From contig PFUL01000018.1 in the NCBI GenBank assembly GCA_002790095.1, positions 1 to 41,309 on the forward strand: a DNA stretch of 41,309 bases, written 5' to 3'. Shown piece by piece: positions 1-7,786 of the stretch. The notes below the pieces were generated by a model that was given only the letters and a program-made list of their open reading frames with translations, was not told where the DNA came from and made no database searches. Source of the stretch: Elusimicrobia bacterium CG_4_9_14_3_um_filter_62_55. GTDB taxonomy: Bacteria; Elusimicrobiota; Elusimicrobia; UBA1565. The stretch's first letter is position 1; every line of letters starts with the position of its first letter. The position numbers and the translations under genes were made by a program.

Positions 1-46
1 CACGCCGCGTTGGCAAGGTAGCGTTCTACCATTGAACCACGCCCGC
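1..46 (-). tRNA. tRNA-Gly (anticodon GCC), 5' part only, cut by window start
   Basis: Read on the minus strand from 46, the bases fold as the 5' half of a glycine tRNA: acceptor strand GCGGGCG (46-40), D-stem GTTC/GAAC (37-34 and 26-23) around a GGTA-containing D-loop, then anticodon arm CTACC followed by loop TTGCCAA (16-10) with anticodon GCC. The window ends before the variable and T arms. Odd point: the nine bases after the loop (9-1, CGCGGCGTG) should begin GGTAG to close the anticodon stem and do not, so either the last bases are an assembly-edge error or the gene is broken there. Confidence 0.72.
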
Positions 47-70
47 GTGGACAACCGACGGTAGGCTTCG

Positions 71-76
71 ATTCTA
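71..76 (-). promoter_or_regulatory. -10 box for tRNA-Gly
   Basis: TAGAAT on the minus strand, 24 nt upstream of the mature tRNA 5' end. This is a plausible distance for a short 5' leader. No convincing -35 is visible. Confidence 0.4.
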
Positions 77-123
77 GCAAAAAAAGCGACGCGCGAGAGG
101 TGGGCGACGGCCGCTTGCGCCCT

Positions 124-453
124 TCAGCCGCCTTTGGATTCCTCACGGTACAACGTGTCGGCGAGGGCTTGGGCGCGGCTTACCAAGCGTCCGTAGCGGA
201 CGTTGACGAAGCGGGCGTGCCATCGTCTCAGCCAGGAGCCTGATTCGGGCAGCAGCGAGAAATCCGTGATGCTCCCCATGCCGCCGAACGCCGAGCGAAA
301 ATGCTCGACCCCGCGGAAATCGCTGTTTCGAAGGAGGCGGACATCCTCCTCCAGCCAGGCGACCCAATGTCCTTCGCCGTGGTAGCGGCGAAGCAGGGCG
401 ATCCACTTTTCGAGGAGGGAAATTAGCTCGACGATATCGGGGTGAAGGGTCAT
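124..453 (-). CDS. DUF6966-like small protein
   Basis: 109 residues, no signal peptide or membrane segment. The N-terminal half is helical (leucine-rich residues 5-22, then HWVAWLEE at 29-36). The middle carries the GGMGSITDF stretch (57-65), which resembles the FGGMGS-containing family DUF6966 of unknown function. The recognition is from memory of the family pattern, so moderate. The start ATG at 453 is supported by a TAAAAT box seven nt upstream and no Shine-Dalgarno sequence, a leaderless arrangement repeated elsewhere in this window. A longer frame runs through on the same strand but has implausible, arginine-rich composition upstream of this Met. Confidence 0.72.
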   Translation of the reverse strand: MTLHPDIVELISLLEKWIALLRRYHGEGHWVAWLEEDVRLLRNSDFRGVEHFRSAFGGMGSITDFSLLPESGSWLRRWHARFVNVRYGRLVSRAQALADTLYREESKGG

Positions 454-460
454 GGGGCGT

Positions 461-466
461 ATTTTA
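461..466 (-). promoter_or_regulatory. -10 box of the DUF6966-like gene
   Basis: TAAAAT on the minus strand, 7 nt before the ATG at 453. Transcription would begin at or next to the start codon. Confidence 0.42.
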
Positions 467-488
467 ATTAAAGAACAAAATCGCCGCC

Positions 489-508
489 GAAGGCGTGGAA
501 ACGCCTTC
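489..508 (-). terminator. Inverted repeat downstream of the Ntn-hydrolase gene
   Basis: A 7-bp perfect stem (GAAGGCG / CGCCTTC) with a 6-nt loop lies just beyond the hydrolase stop codon. On the minus strand a T-rich stretch follows, but about nine bases further on, so it is a weak intrinsic-terminator candidate. Confidence 0.3.
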
Positions 509-515
509 CCTGTCG

Positions 516-1913
516 TCAGTCGAACAACTTGCAGCGGTACGCCGTCATTTCCGCCATGCTCAGGCCGTTGCCTTTGGACAGATACTCGGCGGTCGACGCA
601 TGGTAGCGGCTGGCGTGCGCGAAGTTGTTCACGAGGGCCTGGCTGTTGATCTTCGTGAGCGTCGGATAGCGCAGCGACGGGTAGTCGATTAGATTGTAGG
701 CGTGCCCCGTCAACTTGCCGTCGAGATCCCAGACGCGCGTGTTCTTGAGCTCCCGGCAGCTGTGGGCGAGCGTTTTCTCGTGCTTGAGGCTTACGGTGCC
801 GTGTCCTTTGTGCAGCCCCTTGCACTTGTCGGGGTTCTTGTCCGGGTCGATCGCCTTCCAGTACGCGCGCTTGAGCTTGGGAAGGTAGACGATCTGCCAG
901 CGCGTGCTGTCGTTGCAGACCTCCTTGGCCATCGTGTGGAACCCGTAGCCCGCGGCGGTCTTCGCGTGCTTCATGTCGGGCGCGGCCTCGGCCTTGGCCG
1001 TCGCCATGATGAAGCGCCGCGTCGATTTGGCGCTGTCCTTGACCCGATCGGTGATCTTGCCGCAGGCCGCTCGGCAGGCCTGCTGTTCCGGGCTCGTGTT
1101 TTCGCCCTTGACGCATGCAGTCCCCTGAGGAAGCGCCAGATACTTGTCGAGACAGTCCGCGTCGCTCGCCGCGAAGTTGTTCGCGAGAACCGGCACGCGG
1201 GGGAGGTCGACGGTCGCAGGGTGGGGGGACACGCTGTCGGGACCGAACGGCAGTTCCCCGCTCGGATAGTTCTTTTTCGGCATCGCCTTCGTCCACGCAT
1301 GATCGCGGCTGATGAGGAGCCTGTGGTCGCGGTATTCGAAGACCCGGCAGGTCCCGTGTGCGTTGCAGACCAGGTAGTGAACGGGATCGATGTCGAAGAG
1401 CTTCTGGTAGTAGTTCTTGCCGCCGATCCGGAATTCCGGAGAGGCGTGCACCGATTTCGCCAGCTTCACCGCGGCATTAAGACCGTCCGCCTTGTCGAGG
1501 ATGTACTGCACCCACTGAACCTGGTTGATCGCGCGCTTCTTCCCTTGTTTCGATGCGAGCGGGTAGTCCTCGGCCGCGCTCCGATCGGCCTTGAAGTCGC
1601 CTACCTTCATGATCTCTACGACCAACCCCTTCTCGTTCATGCCGCCCATCGGCATGTTCATGCCCCATTGATTGAACGTCACGCTCTGGTAGGAGGAAAC
1701 CCACGTCAAGGGATCGGGAACCCCGATCGCCGTCTTGAGCAGATGCACCTGATTGACGACGACGTATCCGTCGCTGTTGTCCCAGTCGTAGCTCTTCACG
1801 ATGATCGGTCCCACATGGGCGAGATTGCGCGTGGCCGCGGTGGTGCACGCGGGCGCCTGAACCGGAGAGGAAAGGACCGCGAGCGCGGCGACGAGCGCGA
1901 GAGTCTTATTCAT
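516..1913 (-). CDS. Exported linear-amide C-N hydrolase (choloylglycine/penicillin acylase type Ntn-hydrolase)
   Basis: 465 residues. A signal peptide (MNKTLALVAALAVLSS...) ends just before Cys23, which would become the N-terminal nucleophile after cleavage, the hallmark of this Ntn-hydrolase superfamily. Downstream motifs fit: a KSYDWDN segment at the usual GRTMDW/KNYDW position and a GGMNEKGLVVE segment characteristic of the central beta-sheet. The C-terminal half is longer than in classical bile-salt hydrolases (about 320-350 residues) and contains several cysteines. It probably cleaves an amide of a fatty or aryl acid outside the cytoplasm; the substrate cannot be read from sequence. The start at 1913 is preferred over one six codons upstream because it gives a clean signal peptide with GGCGGA upstream. 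Confidence 0.75.
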   Translation of the reverse strand: MNKTLALVAALAVLSSPVQAPACTTAATRNLAHVGPIIVKSYDWDNSDGYVVVNQVHLLKTAIGVPDPLTWVSSYQSVTFNQWGMNMPMGGMNEKGLVVEIMKVGDFKADRSAAEDYPLASKQGKKRAINQVQWVQYILDKADGLNAAVKLAKSVHASPEFRIGGKNYYQKLFDIDPVHYLVCNAHGTCRVFEYRDHRLLISRDHAWTKAMPKKNYPSGELPFGPDSVSPHPATVDLPRVPVLANNFAASDADCLDKYLALPQGTACVKGENTSPEQQACRAACGKITDRVKDSAKSTRRFIMATAKAEAAPDMKHAKTAAGYGFHTMAKEVCNDSTRWQIVYLPKLKRAYWKAIDPDKNPDKCKGLHKGHGTVSLKHEKTLAHSCRELKNTRVWDLDGKLTGHAYNLIDYPSLRYPTLTKINSQALVNNFAHASRYHASTAEYLSKGNGLSMAEMTAYRCKLFD

Positions 1914-2061
1914 CGTCGGATCCGCCGTCAAGCCCGTCGGTTTCGACGGTGCCGCCGGACTGCGGGCCGGGGGGATTGGGATCGACCGCTCCGCCGTCGT
2001 CGGCGTTCGGGTCGGACGCTTCGCCTCCGGTCAGTCCGAATCCGCCCGTCCGGCCGCTCAC
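1906..2061 (-). CDS. Possible small acidic Asp/Gly/Pro-rich ORF
   Basis: A GTG-initiated frame (about 51 residues) ending in TAA, whose last bases overlap the hydrolase start (ATGAATAA), as in translational coupling. Composition is low-complexity and acidic (DPNADDGG, LDGGSDDE). There is no recognisable domain or Shine-Dalgarno. It could instead be the out-of-frame tail of the upstream GWGEI-repeat protein, or non-coding GC-rich DNA. Low confidence. Confidence 0.2.
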   Translation of the reverse strand: MSGRTGGFGLTGGEASDPNADDGGAVDPNPPGPQSGGTVETDGLDGGSDDE

Positions 2062-2137
2062 TGAGTCGTGAGGAGGGGTCAGGCAGGTGCGATGGCGTTC
2101 GTCGGCCTCGTTTGCGGACAAGGGTTCGTTGGCAACG

Positions 2138-2731
2138 TTACGGCCTTTTGGTCCGCCGCAGTTCAACGAGCGAGGTTTTCGATTCCTGGGCAATCTCGCT
2201 CCAGGGCGCGCCGTTCTCGCGCAGCGCCGTGATCTCCTCGAGCGGGAGGCCGTTCTTTTTCCGAATGGCGAGCGCGTGGTCGATCTCACCCCAGCCGTAG
2301 TCCAGTTCGTACATCGCGCGGATCGCCTCGATACGGTCGGCGCGGCGCGCCGCGGAGAGCTCCGGCGCCTCCGGCGCGTCCATCCCGCCGCCGACGGAGT
2401 CGCGCAGTGTTTCGGCGTGCGGCAACCGCTGCGCTCCGATTATCTCGTTGAGCGCGATGCCGCGGGCCTGGGCGATCTCACCCCATCCCATGCCGGACTC
2501 GCGCATCGCGAAGATGTCGCTCAGCGATACCGACGCGCCGTCTGCCAAAGCGAAGGCGGCTTTAATCTCGCCCCAGCCCATGCCGGACTCCCGGAGTTCC
2601 CCGACGCGCGAAGCGTCGCCGCCCCGCACGGGCGGTGGGACCGGATTGTTCGAAACCGCGAGGGAGGAGCGCGCAACCGCCAGGAGCGCGGCAATCAGTA
2701 CGGCGATGTGGCGGTTCCGGGTGGTCGTCAT
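2138..2731 (-). CDS. Exported protein with four GWGEI-type helical repeats
   Basis: 197 residues. Starts MTTTRNRH with a hydrophobic signal segment (IAVLIAALLAVARSSLA). ATG at 2731 is preceded by GAGGGGG, a good ribosome site. The mature part holds four related units of about 25-35 residues, each with a pattern like LRESGMGWGEI followed by a second short helix ending in LxEI or LxDI: around residues 46-80, 80-106, 130-163 and 164-190, the last degenerate (GAPWSEI). I do not recognise a named family. The repeats look like paired helices and suggest a binding rather than catalytic role. It lies upstream of, and on the same strand as, the Ntn-hydrolase. Confidence 0.62.
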   Translation of the reverse strand: MTTTRNRHIAVLIAALLAVARSSLAVSNNPVPPPVRGGDASRVGELRESGMGWGEIKAAFALADGASVSLSDIFAMRESGMGWGEIAQARGIALNEIIGAQRLPHAETLRDSVGGGMDAPEAPELSAARRADRIEAIRAMYELDYGWGEIDHALAIRKKNGLPLEEITALRENGAPWSEIAQESKTSLVELRRTKRP

Positions 2732-2899
2732 GGCCGTGCCCCCTCGGGCGGGGCCGGGGTCTCGCACCGGCCGTGCCGCTGCACTTAGTATGCCGCGCCT
2801 GCCGCTGCGGGGTCTAAACCCGAGGTAAAATCCGTCTGAAATGTCGTTCTCTTCCCGCTCTTGGTTCCGTCGTCGGCGCGGGGTTTCGTCCTGGGGGGC

Positions 2900-3352
2900 C
2901 TACTTGTTTTGAAAGCCCCGGCGGCCGACGGTCTGCTCGACCTTTTCCTTGAAGCCGGGGTTTTCGGCGAGGAATTTAGTGAATTCCTTCTTCAGCAGCA
3001 CGAACAAGCGGGTCGGTCCGATGGCCCGCACCGTCGCGCTGCGCTTCTCTTTCGAGAACAGGGCCATCTCGCCGAAAAAGCCTCCGGAGCCGAGCGTCGC
3101 GACGGTTTTCGCGAACAGGCCGAGCGGGAACTTCGAGACCCGCACCTCGACCTTGCCGTCGAGCACGATGAAGAACGCGTCGCCGTCCTCGCCCTGTTTG
3201 AATACCCGCTCGCCGTCGTCGTAGCCGAAAAGGAGAATATAGGGAATCGCTTTCGCGAGTTGGTCGAGGCTGAGCGGCTGGAAGAAATCGACGCGGCGGA
3301 GGGTCTTCGCGAGTTTGTCGTAGTCGGCGTTGGCGATCTCGAGCGGGCGCAT
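2900..3352 (-). CDS. Cyclic-nucleotide-binding domain protein
   Basis: 150 residues, essentially one CRP/cNMP-binding domain: ERVFKQGEDGDAFFIVLDG (beta-roll start), then GSGGFFGEMALF with the GE of the phosphate-binding cassette, followed by KRSATVRA carrying the Arg that contacts the cyclic phosphate. There is no DNA-binding helix-turn-helix after it, so it is probably a protein-interaction or sensor module, not a transcription factor. Its ATG overlaps the stop of the GAF/HD-GYP gene by one base (TGATG), so the two are translationally coupled. This is the last gene of the operon that starts with tryptophanase. Confidence 0.85.
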   Translation of the reverse strand: MRPLEIANADYDKLAKTLRRVDFFQPLSLDQLAKAIPYILLFGYDDGERVFKQGEDGDAFFIVLDGKVEVRVSKFPLGLFAKTVATLGSGGFFGEMALFSKEKRSATVRAIGPTRLFVLLKKEFTKFLAENPGFKEKVEQTVGRRGFQNK

Positions 3353-4494
3353 CAGGCGGTGCCGCCGAACTCGCCGGCGCCGGTCATGTGGCCTTCATCG
3401 GCCATCAGTTCCTCGATCCGCGGGCGGCAGCGGACGAAGGCCTCAATGATCGACGGGTCGAACAGGCGGCCGCTTTGTTCGAGCATGTATGAGAACGTGT
3501 CGTCGACGCTCCAGGCGCCTTTGTACACCCGGCGCGTGGTCAGCGCGTCGAAGACGTCGACGACCGAGACGATGCGGGCCTCGAGCGGGATGTCCTCGCC
3601 TTCGAGGCCGTCCGGGTAGCCGGTGCCGTCCCAGTGTTCGTGATGGGCGCTGGCGATGTTGCGTGCGAGCTTGAGCAGCCGCGACTCGGCGTTTTCCAGC
3701 ATGCGCGCGCCGTAGACCGGGTGCTTCTTCATTTCCTCGTATTCGTCGGGCGTGAGCTTGCCGGGTTTGAGCAGAATGGAATCGGGGATCGCGACCTTGC
3801 CGATGTCGTGCAGCGGGCTCGCGTAGCGAAGGTCCTCGATCAGGTCCAGCGGCAGGCCGATCTCGGCGGCGACGAGGCCGGTGTATTTGGAAATGCGGTG
3901 CAGATGGGAGGCGGTGTCGTGCTGATCGCGGTATTCGGCGACCATGGCCATGCGGTAGATGGTCTCGAGATGGGACTTGCGCAGGTTCTCGTAGAGCCGG
4001 GCGTTTTCGATCGCCGAGGCGGCGATCGTCGCGAGGATGCGCAAAAAGCCCTCGTCCTCTTCGTTGAACGCCCCCTTTCCTTTATTAAGGACCTCGAAGA
4101 CGCCGAGCGGCTTGCCGTCGCGGTCCTTGAGCGGGACGGCGAGCACGGTCTTGGTCTGATAGCCGGTGATCTTGTCGAAGTCCTGCGTGAAGCGCGTGTC
4201 GCGGTAGGCGTCGCGGATGTTGACCGCGGAGCCGGTCTTGCAGACGAAGCCGGCGATGCCTTGGCCGATGGGGATGCGCAGCACCTTTTCACCGACGCCG
4301 AGCGCGACCTTCGTCCACAGTTCCTTTCTGGCGGAATCGAGCAGGAACACCGAACAGCGGTCGGCGTTGAGGATGTGGCGGACCTCCTCGGCGATGATCG
4401 TGAGGAGGTTGTCGATGCGGGTTTCGGGGGCGATGCGGCGGCCGAAGCGGGCCAGCAGCATCTGCCTTCGTTCAAGTTCCTGTCGTCGTCCCAT
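3352..4494 (-). CDS. GAF domain plus HD-GYP domain, probable cyclic-di-GMP phosphodiesterase
   Basis: 380 residues. The N-terminal GAF domain (about residues 20-170) includes DRCSVFLLD and the GIAGFVCKTG segment. The C-terminal HD-GYP domain (about 180-360) has its metal and GYP motifs intact: LHDIGKVAIPD, then HHEHWDGTGYPDGL. HD-GYP enzymes hydrolyse c-di-GMP to GMP, and GAF domains bind small ligands or gate activity. It is six bases downstream of glcF and overlaps the cNMP-binding gene, so ligand sensing, c-di-GMP turnover and the catabolic genes are transcribed together. Confidence 0.9.
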   Translation of the reverse strand: MGRRQELERRQMLLARFGRRIAPETRIDNLLTIIAEEVRHILNADRCSVFLLDSARKELWTKVALGVGEKVLRIPIGQGIAGFVCKTGSAVNIRDAYRDTRFTQDFDKITGYQTKTVLAVPLKDRDGKPLGVFEVLNKGKGAFNEEDEGFLRILATIAASAIENARLYENLRKSHLETIYRMAMVAEYRDQHDTASHLHRISKYTGLVAAEIGLPLDLIEDLRYASPLHDIGKVAIPDSILLKPGKLTPDEYEEMKKHPVYGARMLENAESRLLKLARNIASAHHEHWDGTGYPDGLEGEDIPLEARIVSVVDVFDALTTRRVYKGAWSVDDTFSYMLEQSGRLFDPSIIEAFVRCRPRIEELMADEGHMTGAGEFGGTA

Positions 4495-4500
4495 GGGCTT

Positions 4501-5787
4501 CTATGTCCGTTTCGGCAGGGACTCGTCGACCCATTGGGACAGGTGGACGACCCTGCAATCAGGATAATAAACCTTCAGTCCCCGCACAAGCTGAAGCAGG
4601 CAGGAGGTCGACGAGGCCAAGACGGTTCGGGCCTGGGCGTCGGCGATCGAGGCGATCTTCGAACGCAAAAGCTCGTCGGAAAGCTCCGGATGGGCGAAGG
4701 CGAAGGCGCCGGCTCCCCCGCAGCAGTCTCCGGCTTTTTCCAGCTCCCGGCATCGGTCCCCGGCGAGCGCCCGCACCGCCGCGCGGGGCTCGGACACGAC
4801 TCCCTGGCCGTGCCTCGCCCGGCAGGCGTCGTGGATCACGACGACGCCGTTCCCCGCCCCGGCGCCCCCGGGCAGCGCCTCGGGGTCGAGCGTCTGGGCG
4901 AAATCCAGCACGCGGGACGCGTAGCGCTCGGCGCGGATGCGCCATTCGGGCTCCCCTAAAAAGAGCTGCGGATAGGATTTCAAAAAGGCGGCGCACGACG
5001 AACAGTCGACGACGACGGGCGAATCCTCCGGGAGGGTTTCGGCCTCGAAGCGTTCGATGTTCCGGCGGGCGAGGGCGCGGGCGTCGTCGAGCGATCCGTA
5101 GTTGAAGGATAACAGCCCGCAACAGGGGTTTTCCAGGATTTTCCCGGCTCCGCGCGTAAAATGGAGCACGCGAAGCGACGCCTCCCCGACTTCGGGGAAG
5201 AGGAGGTCGGTGCCGCAGGCGGTGAAATAGCCCCAGGCGTCGCCGCGCGGAGGGGGGGAGGCGGCGAGCCGGTCCCGGAGCAAAGAATCCGGCGCGGTGT
5301 CGAGTTGAGCGGCGGCCTGCTCCAGCGCGCCCAGTCCGAGGAAGTTCAAAATTCCCGTTTTCGCGACAAGGCCGGCGACGCCCCAGCGGATCATTCGGTT
5401 CCCCCAGCGCACGAAGGATCGGAATAGAGGAGGGTTTTCAACGAGAAGTTTCGAGGCGAGCCGGGGGATCCAGTGCGGGGAATCGAGGCGCAAGAATCTT
5501 CGGCCTTCGAGAACTAAATCGGCGGTCGGCACATGCGCCGGGCACACCGTCGTGCAGGCGCCGCAAAGCAGGCATGAGGACAACGCCTCAAACGCAGAAC
5601 CCGGGTCCTCGATCTTTCCTTCGATCAGCAGCCGCACCAGTTGGTTGCGCCCTCGGGGCGAGTGCGTCTCTCGGCCGGTCGCGACGTAGGTGGGACAGGC
5701 CTGTTCGCAATAGCCGCATCGGGAGCACTGGCTCGCCGCGTCGTAGCCGCTGCGCTCGCCGAGATCGGTCAATAACCGATCAAGCAT
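4501..5787 (-). CDS. glcF: Glycolate oxidase iron-sulfur subunit GlcF
   Basis: 428 residues. Two N-terminal 4Fe-4S motifs are clear: CSRCGYCEQACP and CLLCGACTTVCP. Two CCG-type domains follow (NPCCGLLSF near the middle and CCGGAGAFAF near residue 345), as in GlcF and related lactate/glycolate oxidase subunits. It takes electrons from the flavin subunit encoded immediately upstream; the start overlaps the end of that gene by 8 nt. The substrate could be glycolate or D-lactate, and sequence alone does not separate them. Confidence 0.9.
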   Translation of the reverse strand: MLDRLLTDLGERSGYDAASQCSRCGYCEQACPTYVATGRETHSPRGRNQLVRLLIEGKIEDPGSAFEALSSCLLCGACTTVCPAHVPTADLVLEGRRFLRLDSPHWIPRLASKLLVENPPLFRSFVRWGNRMIRWGVAGLVAKTGILNFLGLGALEQAAAQLDTAPDSLLRDRLAASPPPRGDAWGYFTACGTDLLFPEVGEASLRVLHFTRGAGKILENPCCGLLSFNYGSLDDARALARRNIERFEAETLPEDSPVVVDCSSCAAFLKSYPQLFLGEPEWRIRAERYASRVLDFAQTLDPEALPGGAGAGNGVVVIHDACRARHGQGVVSEPRAAVRALAGDRCRELEKAGDCCGGAGAFAFAHPELSDELLRSKIASIADAQARTVLASSTSCLLQLVRGLKVYYPDCRVVHLSQWVDESLPKRT

Positions 5788-7786
5788 CCGAGTCCTCGAG
5801 AATCCAGCCGTTGAGCAGGCGATGCGGATCGAAGGCGTTTTGCAGGCGGGCGAACACGGGACCGGGAGTCGGCTTCGGGGGAATCGGAAATTCGTTGGGG
5901 ATGTCGGGCCGCGCCGCCAACAGCTTCAGCGTGACTTCGAGAATGATCGCGAGCGTTCCCCAGGAGCCGAGCAGCAGTTTCGCAACGTCGTAGCCGGCGA
6001 CGCTCTTCACGACCTTCGAACCGACCTCGACGACTTCCCCGGTCGGCAAGAGCAGCTTCATCGCCAGCACCGCTTCGCGAAGCGGCAGCCACGGACAGGT
6101 CGCGAGCAGGCCTCCGACGGTTCCGAGGGTCAGGGGAATCGGCACGAAGAAGCCTTCCGCTTCGAGTTCGGCCTTGAGCGCGCGAACGGCGACGCCCGAT
6201 TCGACGGTCACGATGAAATTGCCGCGATCGAGCGCGACGATTCGGTCGAGCACTTTTGTGGACAGCACTTCGCCTCGTCCACGCAGGTTCTTGGGACATT
6301 TCGTACCGGAGCCGATCACCGTGAGCGCCTCCCCGCGCGCGGCCTTCTCGCGCACGCGCTCGACGAAGGCGTTTTGCGCGTCGGAGGGGGCGGGCGGAGC
6401 GGGACGGATCAGTCCTTCCGGGGGAGGTTCGCCTTCAAGAGGGAAGAGCTTGTCCGGGTTGGCGAGGTCCCGGGGATCGAAGGCGCGCTTGATGCGCCTA
6501 AACAACGCGAGCGTCTCTTCCGAGAACAGCCACGCCATCGCGCGGCGCTTGTCGATGCCGATGCCGTGTTCTCCCGAGATCGAGCCGCCGAGTTCGACGC
6601 ACATCTTGAGAATTTCAAAGCCGCCGGCCTTCACGCGCCGGGTCCATTCGGCGTCGCGTTCGTCGAAGATCACGTTCGGGTGCAGGTTCCCGTCCCCGGC
6701 GTGAAAGAGCAGCGCCGGTTCGATCGAGTGGCGCTTGGCGATCTCCTTGATGCGCCGCGCCGCCTCGGGCAGTTTATCGCGCGGAACGACCCCGTCTTCG
6801 ACGAGAACGTTCGGGGCGAGACGCGCGAGCGCGGCGTAGGCGCTGCGGCGGCCTTCCCACAGCTTTTCGCGTTTGGCCGGATCGGTCGCGAGCCGCAGGT
6901 CACCGGAGCCGCGGGCTTCGCAGAGCTTCGAGACTTTTTCGAGTTCGCGCTCGATTTGCCGTTTTGAGCCTTCCACTTCAATGAGCAGCACCGCCTCCGC
7001 CGAGGGAAGTCCGCACGGAAGATAAGCCTCGATGGAATCGATCGTCATGCGGTCCATCGCTTCGAGGACGCGGGGAACGACGCCGGCGGCGATCATGTCG
7101 GAGACGCAGCCCATCGCCGCGTCGATCGAATCAAACGAGGCGAGGATCGTCGTGATCGATTCCGGGAGCGGAAGAATCTTAACGCGCGCCCGTGTGACGA
7201 TGCCGAGCGTCCCCTCGGCGCCGGTGATCAGGCTGGCGAGTTGAGGTCCCCGATCTTCCAAGGAGAACCGCTCCAAAGATCCGTCGGGCAGCACGACGTC
7301 GAGACCCAGGATGTGATGGGTCGTGGTCCCGTATTTGAGGCATCGCGGTCCGCCGGCGTTCTCACCGATGTTGCCGCCGAGGGTGCAGACCTTAAACGAC
7401 GCCGGGTCGGGCGCGTAGAAAAAACCCAAGGGAGCCAGCGCGTTCTGCAGATGAAGGTTGACGACGCCGGGTTCGACGACGGCCTCCCTCTTTTCGGTGT
7501 CGATGGAGACGATCTTATCGAGCTTGGCCAGCGAAACGACGACGCCCCCGCGGAGGGGAACGCAGCCGCCCGAGAGGTTGGTCCCCGCGCCTCGGGCGAC
7601 GAAGGGGACCTTGCGTTCGGCGCACCAGGCGACCGTGCGGCGGACATCCTCCGCCGAACGGGCGACGACGACGGCGTCCGGGCGCGAGCGGTCAAGCGCG
7701 GCGTCGTAGGCGTAGGTCAGCAGTTCCGCCTCGCCGGTATAGAGCTCCCCGCGAAGCCTCTCGCGCAGCGTATGGAATTCGATCAC
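5780..7786 (-). CDS. glcD: Fused GlcD-GlcE FAD-linked oxidase
   Basis: 668 residues. Residues 1-460 are a complete GlcD-type flavoprotein: FAD-binding GAGTNLSGGCVPLRGG, GGNIGENAGG, the C-terminal FHAGDGNLHPNV and SGEHGIG motifs, ending KRAFDPRDLANPDKLFP. After a Pro-rich linker, residues about 475-668 are a second FAD-binding half like GlcE (GSGTK, GTVGGLLATCPW, VVKSVAGYDVAKLLLG). It is shortened, and closes with a second copy of the terminal signature (LQNAFDPHRLLNG). GlcD and GlcE are normally separate subunits of glycolate oxidase, so this is a natural two-flavin fusion paired with GlcF. ATGA overlap with the upstream kinase gene. Confidence 0.88.
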   Translation of the reverse strand: MIEFHTLRERLRGELYTGEAELLTYAYDAALDRSRPDAVVVARSAEDVRRTVAWCAERKVPFVARGAGTNLSGGCVPLRGGVVVSLAKLDKIVSIDTEKREAVVEPGVVNLHLQNALAPLGFFYAPDPASFKVCTLGGNIGENAGGPRCLKYGTTTHHILGLDVVLPDGSLERFSLEDRGPQLASLITGAEGTLGIVTRARVKILPLPESITTILASFDSIDAAMGCVSDMIAAGVVPRVLEAMDRMTIDSIEAYLPCGLPSAEAVLLIEVEGSKRQIERELEKVSKLCEARGSGDLRLATDPAKREKLWEGRRSAYAALARLAPNVLVEDGVVPRDKLPEAARRIKEIAKRHSIEPALLFHAGDGNLHPNVIFDERDAEWTRRVKAGGFEILKMCVELGGSISGEHGIGIDKRRAMAWLFSEETLALFRRIKRAFDPRDLANPDKLFPLEGEPPPEGLIRPAPPAPSDAQNAFVERVREKAARGEALTVIGSGTKCPKNLRGRGEVLSTKVLDRIVALDRGNFIVTVESGVAVRALKAELEAEGFFVPIPLTLGTVGGLLATCPWLPLREAVLAMKLLLPTGEVVEVGSKVVKSVAGYDVAKLLLGSWGTLAIILEVTLKLLAARPDIPNEFPIPPKPTPGPVFARLQNAFDPHRLLNGWILEDSDA

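Noticed and set aside
84-116. Possible intrinsic terminator after the DUF6966-like gene (T7 run on the minus strand with AAGCG/CGCTT)
   Set aside because: Only five base pairs close a 23-nt loop, with poor internal pairing; not strong enough to call.
702-2300. Long open frame on the plus strand opposite the Ntn-hydrolase
   Set aside because: It is the complement of a well-supported gene; its composition is Arg/Val-rich with no domain. High GC produces many such shadows here.
2824-2910. TAAAAT followed by an ATG on the plus strand at 2839
   Set aside because: The ORF is only 23 codons, Arg/Ser-rich, with no ribosome site; likely chance.
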